From Microbulbifer hydrolyticus (GTDB lineage Bacteria > Pseudomonadota > Gammaproteobacteria > Pseudomonadales > Cellvibrionaceae), in the NCBI RefSeq assembly GCF_009931115.1, contig NZ_CP047491.1:248001-312000 (forward strand): a stretch of DNA of 64,000 bases, given 5' to 3'. This document shows positions 50,701 to 59,275 of the stretch, piece after piece (position 1 is the stretch's first letter; every line of letters begins with the position of its first letter). The notes beneath the pieces are model-generated. The model saw nothing but the letters and a program-made list of their open reading frames with translations, ran no database searches and was not told the origin of the DNA. The translations under genes and the position numbers were made by a program.

Positions 50701-51492
50701 ATGATCGATAGCAGTATCTCTGGCCCCCTGTTTATCGGATGGGATGTTGGCGGTTGGAACTGCGACCGCAATGCCAATAGCCGTGACGCACTGGTGGTGC
50801 TGGACAGCGAGCGAAACATCCTAGGCCAGTCTTGGCGCGGTAATGTTCGCAGGTTGATCAATGAGGCCGCCAATACGCAGGAGTGGATAAAGGCTCTACT
50901 AGCTTGTTGTCAGATAGAGGCTTTCGGTAGCTCACCATCGGTAGTGTTGGCTATCGATACGCCGCTGGGTTTCTCGCAGGCCTTCCGGCAGCTGATTTCC
51001 GGTAAGGGAGCGGCTGGAACTATTGAGACATCCGCCGATAATCCCTACCTATTCCGTTACACCGAACGGATCCTATTCCAGCGGGGTTTGACGCCGCTTT
51101 CTCCGGTCAAAGACATGATCGGTAGCCAAGCAACCAAAGGCATGCATGCATTGGCGCGTTTTGCGCCCGAGAGTCCGGCCACGGGGCTCTGGACTGACGG
51201 CAGCAACCTTACTGCGCTCGAGGCTTATCCCGCTGCCTGTAAGCCTTCGGCACTAGTGCTTGAACTACTGAAGCCTTACCGCCATACGCCTGCTGCTAAC
51301 CAGGTTGATGCTTGGGAAACTACGGGGTTTGGTTATGGCATCAATCACGAGGACGAGCGCGATGCCTTGCTCTGCGCTCTGGTGGCATGGCTCTATCACT
51401 TCCAGCCAGATGACCTATTCCAGCCCGATGTAGCTACACCGTGTGGTGAAGGCTGGATATTCGTACCTCGCGATGCCTTGAGAGGTGGCTAG
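50701..51492 (+). CDS. DUF429-like RNase H-fold protein
   Basis: 263 residues. Motifs in the order of DUF429 predicted nucleases: FIGWDVGGWN near residue 12, VLAIDTPLGFSQAF near 82, LEAYPAACK near 180 and the C-terminal HEDERDALLCALVAWLYHF. The acidic residues in these four places could build an RNase H-type site. SPVKDMIGSQATKGMHAL is another conserved-looking block. 95 bases after DUF2779 and 53 before the next gene, all on the plus strand. Confidence 0.7.
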   Translation: MIDSSISGPLFIGWDVGGWNCDRNANSRDALVVLDSERNILGQSWRGNVRRLINEAANTQEWIKALLACCQIEAFGSSPSVVLAIDTPLGFSQAFRQLISGKGAAGTIETSADNPYLFRYTERILFQRGLTPLSPVKDMIGSQATKGMHALARFAPESPATGLWTDGSNLTALEAYPAACKPSALVLELLKPYRHTPAANQVDAWETTGFGYGINHEDERDALLCALVAWLYHFQPDDLFQPDVATPCGEGWIFVPRDALRGG

Positions 51493-51544
51493 AAAACAAC
51501 CAATTAAGACGGCACAAAAATAATAACAAGGACCTCAGTTACTC

Positions 51545-52921
51545 ATGGACCTGAACCAATTCCTTACTGAATACGATGACAGCCTCGGCGGTGACCTAAA
51601 CGTGGACCCTCTGGGGCTGCAGGTGATCTGGTCCGCCTTCGGTCAAGATATCTTCCGCTATCGCGTGAGTTCCATTTCCAATGATGTACGCAATTACACC
51701 CTTAACTTGTTTCACCACTGTCTGATCAAGGATCTGGTAGAGGATGAACAGCTGACACTCAGCCCGCAGCTGAGCAATAATTTCGAGCGCCTCGACACCC
51801 TAAACTTCAAAACAGCCTGTCTGATTTATCTCGAAAACCTGTTTACCTATTCGATGATTGCGCGCCAGGATGACGCAGATGTCGATACTGGCGGTGTCTT
51901 GGGTAGCGCCAAGGCCCGTAAACGCTGGGGGAACAAGAGCGAAGGAGGGGGTAATCCGTCACTTCTGTTTGGTGATACCGACAAGAGTTACATCCTCGTC
52001 CGGCAGCCATTGCTGGGGGTGAGCGGCCGTTACAAGACGCCGTTGGTACAGATGGGGTTCTTTGACAAGAACTACCACTACTCCCCCCAATCGGCGCCCC
52101 TGTGGAAACAGGCGCATACATTGATCAAGCAGGTCCTACCACTGAGCCTGCTGTACCGCGCGTTACGGGCCCATATGGAGGAGGTGCTATCCCAGCCAAG
52201 TAAGGCACCCCAGGTGGCCTTCAATCAGGTGCCTGCGCCGATCAAGTCCGGCTATGTGGAGGCCTTCAAGTCACCGGCCAGGGTGGGGAGCTATGCCCGA
52301 GAATTTTGGCTAGGGGTGACACACCTGGATCGAGGCGCCGCTGGCGCGCTCTACCGAGTGCTGGCATCAGCGATTGGCGGAAGTTCAAAGGTAAAACCAC
52401 AAACAATCTTCACCGAAGCCCAAATTGATTCGGCCTTGAGCGAGCAGGAGCGCCGCCAGATCGACCGCGTCCGCCAATTGGAGCCCTTTCTGGCTGAGCT
52501 GGACCTGCTGTTCACTCTGATGCTGGTCAACAAGCAGCAGACGCTCGACCAGGTTGCTGCTTTGTGGGCGAAATATGGGCGCGGCCCGGAAATTTTGCGG
52601 GACACCGCCACTGACCTGGAGGCTTTGTTGCCGCAGCTATCGGGTACTGGGAAACAGCGCCTGCAGCAGCTGCTGAAGCTTGCCTATCTGATAGATGCCG
52701 AGTCGCAAATGCGCCAGTTGCTGGCCTACCACAATGGCGTCATGCAGGACCGGGGCCAGTCACCCTGGCTGCGCCTCAGCGCCGATGGAATACTAAAGCT
52801 CGATGTGCGTTCGCGGCGTGAGCCCGACCCCGAGGATCGTCCGCGAGGGCACTGGGTCAATCACTACTACATTCCGCAGTTCCAAAACTTGTTGCAGGGT
52901 CTGCTGGGAGGTGCCGCATGA
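51545..52921 (+). CDS. uncharacterised protein of the PLD-helicase operon
   Basis: 458 residues, no signal peptide or membrane span. I do not recognise the family. GLQVIWSAFGQDIFRYRVSSISNDVRNYTLNLFHH is a distinctive N-terminal block and SKARKRW-type basic stretches follow. FLAELDLLFTLMLVNKQQTLDQVAALW is helical. It overlaps the PLD gene by four bases (ATGA), so the two are almost surely co-translated. This protein may give the system specificity or act as an adaptor. Confidence 0.7.
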   Translation: MDLNQFLTEYDDSLGGDLNVDPLGLQVIWSAFGQDIFRYRVSSISNDVRNYTLNLFHHCLIKDLVEDEQLTLSPQLSNNFERLDTLNFKTACLIYLENLFTYSMIARQDDADVDTGGVLGSAKARKRWGNKSEGGGNPSLLFGDTDKSYILVRQPLLGVSGRYKTPLVQMGFFDKNYHYSPQSAPLWKQAHTLIKQVLPLSLLYRALRAHMEEVLSQPSKAPQVAFNQVPAPIKSGYVEAFKSPARVGSYAREFWLGVTHLDRGAAGALYRVLASAIGGSSKVKPQTIFTEAQIDSALSEQERRQIDRVRQLEPFLAELDLLFTLMLVNKQQTLDQVAALWAKYGRGPEILRDTATDLEALLPQLSGTGKQRLQQLLKLAYLIDAESQMRQLLAYHNGVMQDRGQSPWLRLSADGILKLDVRSRREPDPEDRPRGHWVNHYYIPQFQNLLQGLLGGAA

Positions 52922-54840
52922 AGCTGATGCAGCGCCTGAAAAAGGAACTCAAGCAGCTCGGTCCCCTGAAGCGGGTATGGCTCACCAGCTTTAACATCAG
53001 CATTCCCTTCGTGGAAGGGCATATTCTCCCCGCCATCCTCGGCGAGGATCCGCCCAAAGACCGCATGGCCTATGAGGCGCTGCAGTTGGAGCTGAGCCAG
53101 CAGGGCATCGACTTTCGTGTCTTCTGCGATCGCCGTGCGCTGGAGGCCGATCAATTTAAACGTACAGCAATTCAGATTCACCCGGTAGAGGTGCGTGCAT
53201 TTGCCCAGCTGCTGGAGGGCATCACCGATCGCACACTGTTTCACCCCAAGGTGATCTATTTGGAAGATAAGGACGGCAAGGCAGTTCTCGGTGCCGGTAG
53301 TGCCAATCTCACCGTAAGCGGTTGGGGCCGCAATCAGGAGGTATTCGATTTTCGGAGGGTAAGCACCAAGGTGCAGCAACAGCAAATACAGCGCCTCTTC
53401 AATGGACTGGATCGCGCTTTGGATTTGCCTGAGCAGCCGCTGGAGCCTGGTGATGATACGGACTGGCAGTTTATGCACAGCTTCGAACCGGAGACGTTTC
53501 TATCCCGTCTTGGTGACGGGATCCCCCTCGAGCAGCTCACAGTCTGGTCGCCCTATTTGGCGGAGGACCTGCCGGCCTTTGTTGCGCGTCTGCAACAAAA
53601 GCTCGACAGCCCTGCCCTAAAGCTGGCGCTGGTGCCAGACAGGATTGAAGGGCACAAGATCCGCACTCCCTGGAGTGAGGAGCTGAGCGAGCTGCTGAAA
53701 ACGGGCGCTCTGACATTCCTTGATTACCCAGCGCCGCCCCCAGACAACATCGAGTTCACCCACGCCAAACTCTGGTTGGCAGAAACGGCGACCCAGGCAA
53801 CGCTCGCCATCGGCTCCTGGAACTTCACACACCCAGGCACCAGCAGCTTCACCGATGCAAACGAAGAGGGCGGCGGTATCAATATCGAGGCCGGCATTCT
53901 GCACCGGAGCAAGACCGTTCCCGCCATCGCTGGTCCAGTATTAACAGTGGGCGCACAGGACTTCGCCAGTGAGATCGAACTCGAGGACAGCGAGCTGGAT
54001 GTAGAGTCAGCGCCGCCTTTCGACCTAACGGTTACTTTCAACTGGCAGACCAACAATTACACCATCCGCGGCCAGTGGTATGTGGGGGAGCCTGAGACCG
54101 GCTATCAACTGAAGTTGCCAGGGTTGAGAGCCCGCCAAGAGCTGATTTGGGCTGAAGACAGGAGACTGCAACCTCTTAACCTCGCGATAGAGGATGCCTC
54201 TGCACTGTTGGCGCGGCATTTTTATCAGATACTGTCCTCGGACGGCGAAACTATTCGTGGCCTGATTATCGAAACCGGCCAGCGCTACCGGCGCGCCCAG
54301 AGCTTCGAGACCCTGAAAGATCTTTTCGATAGCCTGGTTACCAATAGCGACCCAGACACTAATGGTAAATTGGTGCTGCACCCGAGCCTTCGCTCCGACG
54401 ACGAGCCGGACGAGGCACTACCCCTAGCGACAGACGGTGATAGTAGCGAGGAGTTGACCTACTTCCGCCTGTTCTACGCCATGAAGCAGTTTCGCGCACG
54501 ACTGGAGACCTGCACCGAGGCAGAGCAGCTGGTCAAGTGGCTGCGGGTCTACCCAGGTTGCCTGCAAGAGCTCGTCGAAAAGGTCCGGATGCGGCTAGAT
54601 GACAAACCCGCAGCGGTGATCGACTGGTTCCTGGCGCAAGAGGTAAATACGACCTGTTGCTTCGCCCGTGAAAGAATGATGTTTCTCGATGAGGGGCAAG
54701 GAGCGACGCATCTCACCACCGAGCAGTGGCGGGCTCTGGAAGTGCCAGTGCCGCCGCTGCCTTCCACAAACCGAGAGCAGCGTAAATTCATTGACTACAT
54801 TGCCAGCACGAGTGGCTATCAGGAGGTGAGCCATGTCTAG
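52918..54840 (+). CDS. phospholipase-D-fold nuclease-like protein
   Basis: 640 residues. Two half-sites of the HKD type: LFHPKVIYLEDKDGKAVLGAGSANLT (about 111-136) and FTHAKLWLAETATQATLAIGSWNFTH (about 278-302). Each has HxK followed by E at the usual Asp place, then GS/GSxN. The two motifs would form one active site, as in PLD-family nucleases used in defence (for example DISARM DrmC or Mokosh MkoB). The C-terminal third is helical. It overlaps the helicase gene by eight bases. Confidence 0.8.
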   Translation: MKLMQRLKKELKQLGPLKRVWLTSFNISIPFVEGHILPAILGEDPPKDRMAYEALQLELSQQGIDFRVFCDRRALEADQFKRTAIQIHPVEVRAFAQLLEGITDRTLFHPKVIYLEDKDGKAVLGAGSANLTVSGWGRNQEVFDFRRVSTKVQQQQIQRLFNGLDRALDLPEQPLEPGDDTDWQFMHSFEPETFLSRLGDGIPLEQLTVWSPYLAEDLPAFVARLQQKLDSPALKLALVPDRIEGHKIRTPWSEELSELLKTGALTFLDYPAPPPDNIEFTHAKLWLAETATQATLAIGSWNFTHPGTSSFTDANEEGGGINIEAGILHRSKTVPAIAGPVLTVGAQDFASEIELEDSELDVESAPPFDLTVTFNWQTNNYTIRGQWYVGEPETGYQLKLPGLRARQELIWAEDRRLQPLNLAIEDASALLARHFYQILSSDGETIRGLIIETGQRYRRAQSFETLKDLFDSLVTNSDPDTNGKLVLHPSLRSDDEPDEALPLATDGDSSEELTYFRLFYAMKQFRARLETCTEAEQLVKWLRVYPGCLQELVEKVRMRLDDKPAAVIDWFLAQEVNTTCCFARERMMFLDEGQGATHLTTEQWRALEVPVPPLPSTNREQRKFIDYIASTSGYQEVSHV

Positions 54841-57800
54841 CAGAGAATGGGGTGCACTGCGGCCGGAGGAAGTCTCCCAGTGGATCACCTTTGAGCGGGG
54901 CAATGCTGATTGGGGCTATGAGAGTGCTAACAAGACCTCCATGGCCGCCAAACAGGCTGAGGGCGTGGCGGGCTTGTGGAACCGCCTGGCCCAATACGAT
55001 CTTGCGTTACTCGCCGATGAGGTGGGAATGGGCAAGACAATGCAGGCACTGGGGGTGATGGCGCTGCTGTGGAAGCAGAACCCGGATGCGAAGGTTCTGG
55101 TAATGGCGCCGAATCGCGACATCTGCACCCACTGGATACGAGAGTACCGCGGCTTCCTGCGCGAGCATTACAAGGAAGTTGACCATCTGGTGCGTAACCT
55201 GGCCGACGGTGGCCCCGTACACGAGCCACAGCTGTGCAAGCGCCTCCCAGACCTGCAGGAGGCGGTGAGCAGTGGCACCGGACATTTCTACCTGACCACT
55301 ATCCATGCCCTAAGTGGATTGCTGCCGAGCGATTTAAAGGACAGTGACGACAAGCAGCGGCTGGCCGAGCGCACGGCGCGCGAAATTAACCGCGAAATCC
55401 TGCGTGCGCTCGATGGTGCAGGCTTCGACTTAATAATTATCGACGAGGCGCACTACTTCCGCAAAGCCGGAGGTGGCTCCCAGCGAGTCGGCGCCGCGCG
55501 AGGATTCTTTGGCTCCGGAAACAAGCGCTTGGCTAAGAGAGCGTTGCTCCTGACCGCGACACCTAGCCACTCTTCACTCGCGGATGTGCCGGCCATCTTT
55601 AGCTACTTTACAGATTTCGAACGTGACGTAGATCAGCAGGACGCGCCAGAGCTATTGCGAAAACACGCGGTACGCCGTCTGCGCATGATGGAGGGAGCCG
55701 CCGATGATTCAGGCCAGCGGCGTTTCCATAACAAGTACAGCTATCGTCACGAGCGGGCGCTTCCCGCTGATTTCGGGGATGACTTGAATGCTGAGCTGTT
55801 CTTTGCCTTGTACCAGAAGAAACTGGTTGAAGACGCAGCAGTCTCCGGGAATAACCGTCGATTCATGTACGGATATCTGGAGGGGTTCGAGTCAGTCGGG
55901 GTGACCGATCCCACAGATAATCAGGATTCCGAAAACAATGATGATCAGGTGGCAGCGGACTCCTATACCACAGCGCCGGATACTCAGGTACTGCAAGCGT
56001 TAACCCGCGAATACCATCGCCGCTTTTCGAAGTATCCGGCCCATCCCAAGTATGACAAGCTCCTGCAGCAGTGCGTGCCGCAAGAGCTTTTTTCAGCTGG
56101 GCCGGATCTGCACGAATACAAGCATCTGATTTTCGTCCGGCGAATTCCCTCGGTGCGTGAAATCACCCAGCGGGTCAACGAGGCTTACGACGAACTGCTG
56201 GCAAAGAAAATAGTGAAGGCCAGGGGGCTGCCTAAACCAGCTACAGTCTTAAAGGATTGGCGCGCATCGGGTTGGTCGCGCCGTTTCTTCAGCGATGTAG
56301 TAGCGCCCTCAGACAGATTGACTGCCGAGGAGAGAGCACAGCTGAGTGCTGATGACGAAGATATCTTCGAGCAGAAGGTTACCGATGAAGAAAAGTTGTC
56401 GTCGAGAATCGCAGACCTGTTTGTGGTCAAGAGTGGGCGACTGGCTCGTACCGATGCCGCGAATGTAAGGCTGCGCTTCCGAAAGCCCGAGAGTCTATTC
56501 AGCCTCTTCATGGAGCCTGCCAGCGACTACCTCAACGGGAGATACAATACGTTCCAGCGTAAGAAGGTGGGCAAGCGGGAACGGGATAGCTTCAGTGATG
56601 CGGCCCTGGCAACCCGGTTGCAGTCACATGGTCGGTTAACCAGCGATAGTGAAGCAGGCCATGTTGCTGGATCAGGGCAGCAAACCTATCAGTCGCCCCT
56701 CCCCACAGCCTGGGGACTAATGTTTGAACTGCTCCCCGCAGCGGACCAAGCCCTTCTTGCACGGTGGCGGGCACAAGATCCCGGTATCTTGGAGAACCTC
56801 GGCAACTACTTAAAAGCGGGCTTCCTATATGCGAGCCCGGTGATGGTGGAGCTTTATTGCTGGTTCACTCAGTTCGATCCCAAGAACAACAGCAGCAACG
56901 TCCAGGTGCGGTATCGGGCCTTTATCAAGCTGGCAAAGCGCGAGCTTCCCAATTCATTGATGTTTCAGTACTTCGTCAGTGCGATCAGAACCTTCGAGTC
57001 ACTCTGTGAGAAAATCACCGATCACCGCTTTGCCGACTGGGAAAAGCCTTGGAGCGAATTGACTAGTTTGCAGAACCCTGCCTGGTTCGCTAGTGGCGAA
57101 ACGAGTAATCGCCAGCGCCTGATTCTCGGCTTTAACAGCCCCTTCTACCCCAATGTCTTGGTTGCAACTTCAGTTTTTCAGGAGGGGGTTAATCTCCACC
57201 TCCAATGTCGAAAGGTTCACCACTACGGAATTGCCTGGACCCCGGGGGACAATGAACAGCGTGTCGGTCGGGTGGACCGCTTGTTCGGATGTGTGAACCA
57301 CCGTTTGCAACAGCAGGAGAACACAGAGCTCGCGATTCACTACCCCTATCTAAACCGATCATTCGATCAGGAGCAGGTAGCGTCCTTTATCCGCATGAAG
57401 CACGATGTGGAAGGTAAGATGGATGCCTGCAGACATCACGATACCGACCGTCAGATAGACTTAGCGAACGCCGTCGAGGGATGGGAGGACTTTTTACGAA
57501 GGCCTGACCAGGGCAATACGTTTGCCGACCCTTACCCGGCCCACCTGGATCCAGCTCAATGCCCGGCTTTCGATTACCTGCCGGTCCAATCCGCCAGCAC
57601 CGAAGAGCTGACAAATTACCTGCGTGGCCACTTACATGAAATATCCCGTCTTCACGAGCATGACTTTTATCGCTTGGAGCGTAGCGAGCAGCATCCCGCC
57701 GCTCAGTTTTTGTTAGAGGCCACACTGCCCCAAAGTCAGAGGCGGCAACCGATCGTTGCCGAGCTGCGCTACTCGTCAGAACTTTCGGCGCTTGTTTCGG

Positions 57801-58528
57801 GCACTGTGTACTACCTGTCACTTATCTCACCGCTAGCTACCCGTGCAGCTTTGAATGCCAATCACCAGGAGGGCCTGGCCCGTGCCGCGCGCAGATTCAA
57901 AGCGCAGCGTGAAGAATTTCCATTGGTCAAGCTGGCGCTAGACAAGGACAAAGCTAATAGCCACTTCTACCTAACGGCAAGAGCCGATCTACCACTATTT
58001 GCACTGGACGATGGCCACAAAATGTTGTCACGACAAGAGATTGAGCAGGCGTACCACCAGCTCTTTGAGTTCGCAGACCGCATGGAGATTCGCCTTTTCG
58101 CCCATGAGCAAGACCTGCACAAGGACGACCTTGAGCTTGCACTAAGTGAGGACGAGAAAGTACTTCCCGCAGTGGAAGACGAGTTTATGCCCACCGTCCG
58201 GCTGCGCCGTGGTTGGTGTCGCCAGCAGACACCTTTTGGTGCCACTGGCCTAAAGGAAGAGTATCTGACCCGTAGTGACTTCCACGCAATTCGTGCATTA
58301 CGGTTCGAAGGAAGGGAATCCGTGCCAGACAATCTGGCGGTATTATCTCTTAACAACAGTGTACCCCTACTGCAGTTTTACCCCCGAGGAAACCATGTCG
58401 TAGTGCAGCTCGCCTTTCCCCATGGGGATATCCAGGAAAGTGAACAAAAGCTGCTAATACGCTGGATGGAGCATGTTTCGAACAATAGGGTCACGCAATC
58501 AACCGATGGGGTGCTGGAACCAGCATAA
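54833..58528 (+). CDS. SNF2/DEAD-type helicase of the PLD operon
   Basis: 1231 residues. ATPase motif I is LLADEVGMGKTMQALGVMAL (about 61-80). Motif II is LIIIDEAHYF (DEAH), motif III LLLTATPSHSS. The second RecA lobe holds VLVATSVFQEGVNLHLQCRKVHHY and the arginine-finger motif EQRVGRVDRLFG. The layout resembles SNF2-like DrmD-type defence helicases, though long insertions and a C-terminal region of about 300 residues are unassigned. Preceded by GGAGGTGAG. Likely moves along DNA or remodels it for the PLD partner. Confidence 0.85.
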   Translation: MSSREWGALRPEEVSQWITFERGNADWGYESANKTSMAAKQAEGVAGLWNRLAQYDLALLADEVGMGKTMQALGVMALLWKQNPDAKVLVMAPNRDICTHWIREYRGFLREHYKEVDHLVRNLADGGPVHEPQLCKRLPDLQEAVSSGTGHFYLTTIHALSGLLPSDLKDSDDKQRLAERTAREINREILRALDGAGFDLIIIDEAHYFRKAGGGSQRVGAARGFFGSGNKRLAKRALLLTATPSHSSLADVPAIFSYFTDFERDVDQQDAPELLRKHAVRRLRMMEGAADDSGQRRFHNKYSYRHERALPADFGDDLNAELFFALYQKKLVEDAAVSGNNRRFMYGYLEGFESVGVTDPTDNQDSENNDDQVAADSYTTAPDTQVLQALTREYHRRFSKYPAHPKYDKLLQQCVPQELFSAGPDLHEYKHLIFVRRIPSVREITQRVNEAYDELLAKKIVKARGLPKPATVLKDWRASGWSRRFFSDVVAPSDRLTAEERAQLSADDEDIFEQKVTDEEKLSSRIADLFVVKSGRLARTDAANVRLRFRKPESLFSLFMEPASDYLNGRYNTFQRKKVGKRERDSFSDAALATRLQSHGRLTSDSEAGHVAGSGQQTYQSPLPTAWGLMFELLPAADQALLARWRAQDPGILENLGNYLKAGFLYASPVMVELYCWFTQFDPKNNSSNVQVRYRAFIKLAKRELPNSLMFQYFVSAIRTFESLCEKITDHRFADWEKPWSELTSLQNPAWFASGETSNRQRLILGFNSPFYPNVLVATSVFQEGVNLHLQCRKVHHYGIAWTPGDNEQRVGRVDRLFGCVNHRLQQQENTELAIHYPYLNRSFDQEQVASFIRMKHDVEGKMDACRHHDTDRQIDLANAVEGWEDFLRRPDQGNTFADPYPAHLDPAQCPAFDYLPVQSASTEELTNYLRGHLHEISRLHEHDFYRLERSEQHPAAQFLLEATLPQSQRRQPIVAELRYSSELSALVSGTVYYLSLISPLATRAALNANHQEGLARAARRFKAQREEFPLVKLALDKDKANSHFYLTARADLPLFALDDGHKMLSRQEIEQAYHQLFEFADRMEIRLFAHEQDLHKDDLELALSEDEKVLPAVEDEFMPTVRLRRGWCRQQTPFGATGLKEEYLTRSDFHAIRALRFEGRESVPDNLAVLSLNNSVPLLQFYPRGNHVVVQLAFPHGDIQESEQKLLIRWMEHVSNNRVTQSTDGVLEPA

Positions 58529-58657
58529 GGCAATGCTAATGCCAGTTTCAGGCTATTCTGCCTGATAGTTCTGACACCCAGAGCCAAAAATACAAACTTG
58601 CATTTTCTAGAGCCACCGTATGCTGGACTCGAAGCCAACTAAACGGAGGGTCCGAAT

Positions 58658-58771
58658 ATGTCTATCAATCGCACTAACGATGAATCTGAGAAATTCAGAG
58701 AAAATCCGATAGTAGTAAGTCGAGACCAGAGGCGGAATCGAAACATATTTTGCCGGCCCTATGTAGTCTAA
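58658..58771 (+). CDS. small ORF crossing the right attachment site
   Basis: 37 codons with a strong GGAGGG seven bases before the ATG. The reading frame (MSINRTNDESEKFRENPIVV) runs through the tRNA fragment and stops in the next segment. It may be the 5' end of a former gene cut by recombination at the attachment site; its first half is hydrophilic. No family recognised. Confidence 0.35.
   Translation: MSINRTNDESEKFRENPIVVSRDQRRNRNIFCRPYVV
58726..58742 (-). other. second tRNA 3'-end fragment, attachment-site candidate (attB-like)
   Basis: CCAGAGGCGGAATCGAA repeats 38295-38311 exactly and in the same orientation. The CCA and outer acceptor bases present at 38289 are missing here (GAGA in their place). 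The tRNA 5' part is missing too. It is followed by sequence related to that after the first fragment, so it likely marks the joint between two islands placed in tandem at the tRNA. Confidence 0.75.
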
Positions 58772-58779
58772 AGATTAAA

Positions 58780-59271
58780 CAGTTAATATTGTTGGTGACC
58801 ACAGTTTAGCAATATGCCGGCAATTGCAATTCAGAAGCCTGTTGCTGATTTTAGCAACGAAGCGATGATACTCCTTGAGTGGTCCCTCCAGTGCCTTGCC
58901 GAAAACTCGCGCAAAGGTTTGAAGTTTTTGACCATCGTGATCTGTAGAGGAGATCGGCACCGGATTGCGGAGCGAGCGGTAGAACCCCTGGTTGTGCTGT
59001 AGCGCTGAGCAGCTGAAATCCTGCCGGGTTAGCTTTTCAATGGCATCAGCGATCGCCTTCTCAGGCTACTTCGGGTTGAAGCTGGTAATCACCATATACA
59101 GCTCGCGGGTGAGCAGCGCCTATTTCTGATCGAGTCGCCCCAGCGTCCGTCCGGGCCCAAGGTTTCCTGATTTCAGGCATAGATTCTGTCCCCGCCGAGC
59201 ACGTCCTTCAGGTGGTCTGCGAAGGTCTTCAGTACCAACCGATCTTCACTATTAATATCGGTGAAGGCCAT
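58780..59271 (-). pseudogene. hsdR: broken type I restriction hsdR fragment
   Basis: The start (MAFTDINSEDRLVLKTFADH) is that of HsdR. After a stop, NQETLGPDGRWGDSIRN continues the match. In another frame ELYMVITSFNPK, stop, PEKAIADAIEKLTRQDFSCS and ALQHNQGFYRSLRNPVPI follow. Together these cover about the first 150 residues of an HsdR nuclease domain with at least three nonsense codons and one frameshift. The rest, about 85% of the gene, is gone; the fragment ends near the attachment site. The start lies four bases after the stop of the zincin-HicA-like gene. Confidence 0.85.
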
Positions 59272-59275
59272 GCCA

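Noticed and set aside
52918-58528. Complete DISARM system
   Set aside because: A PLD protein and a SNF2-like helicase are present but no DrmA/DrmB proteins and no methyltransferase lie in the operon.
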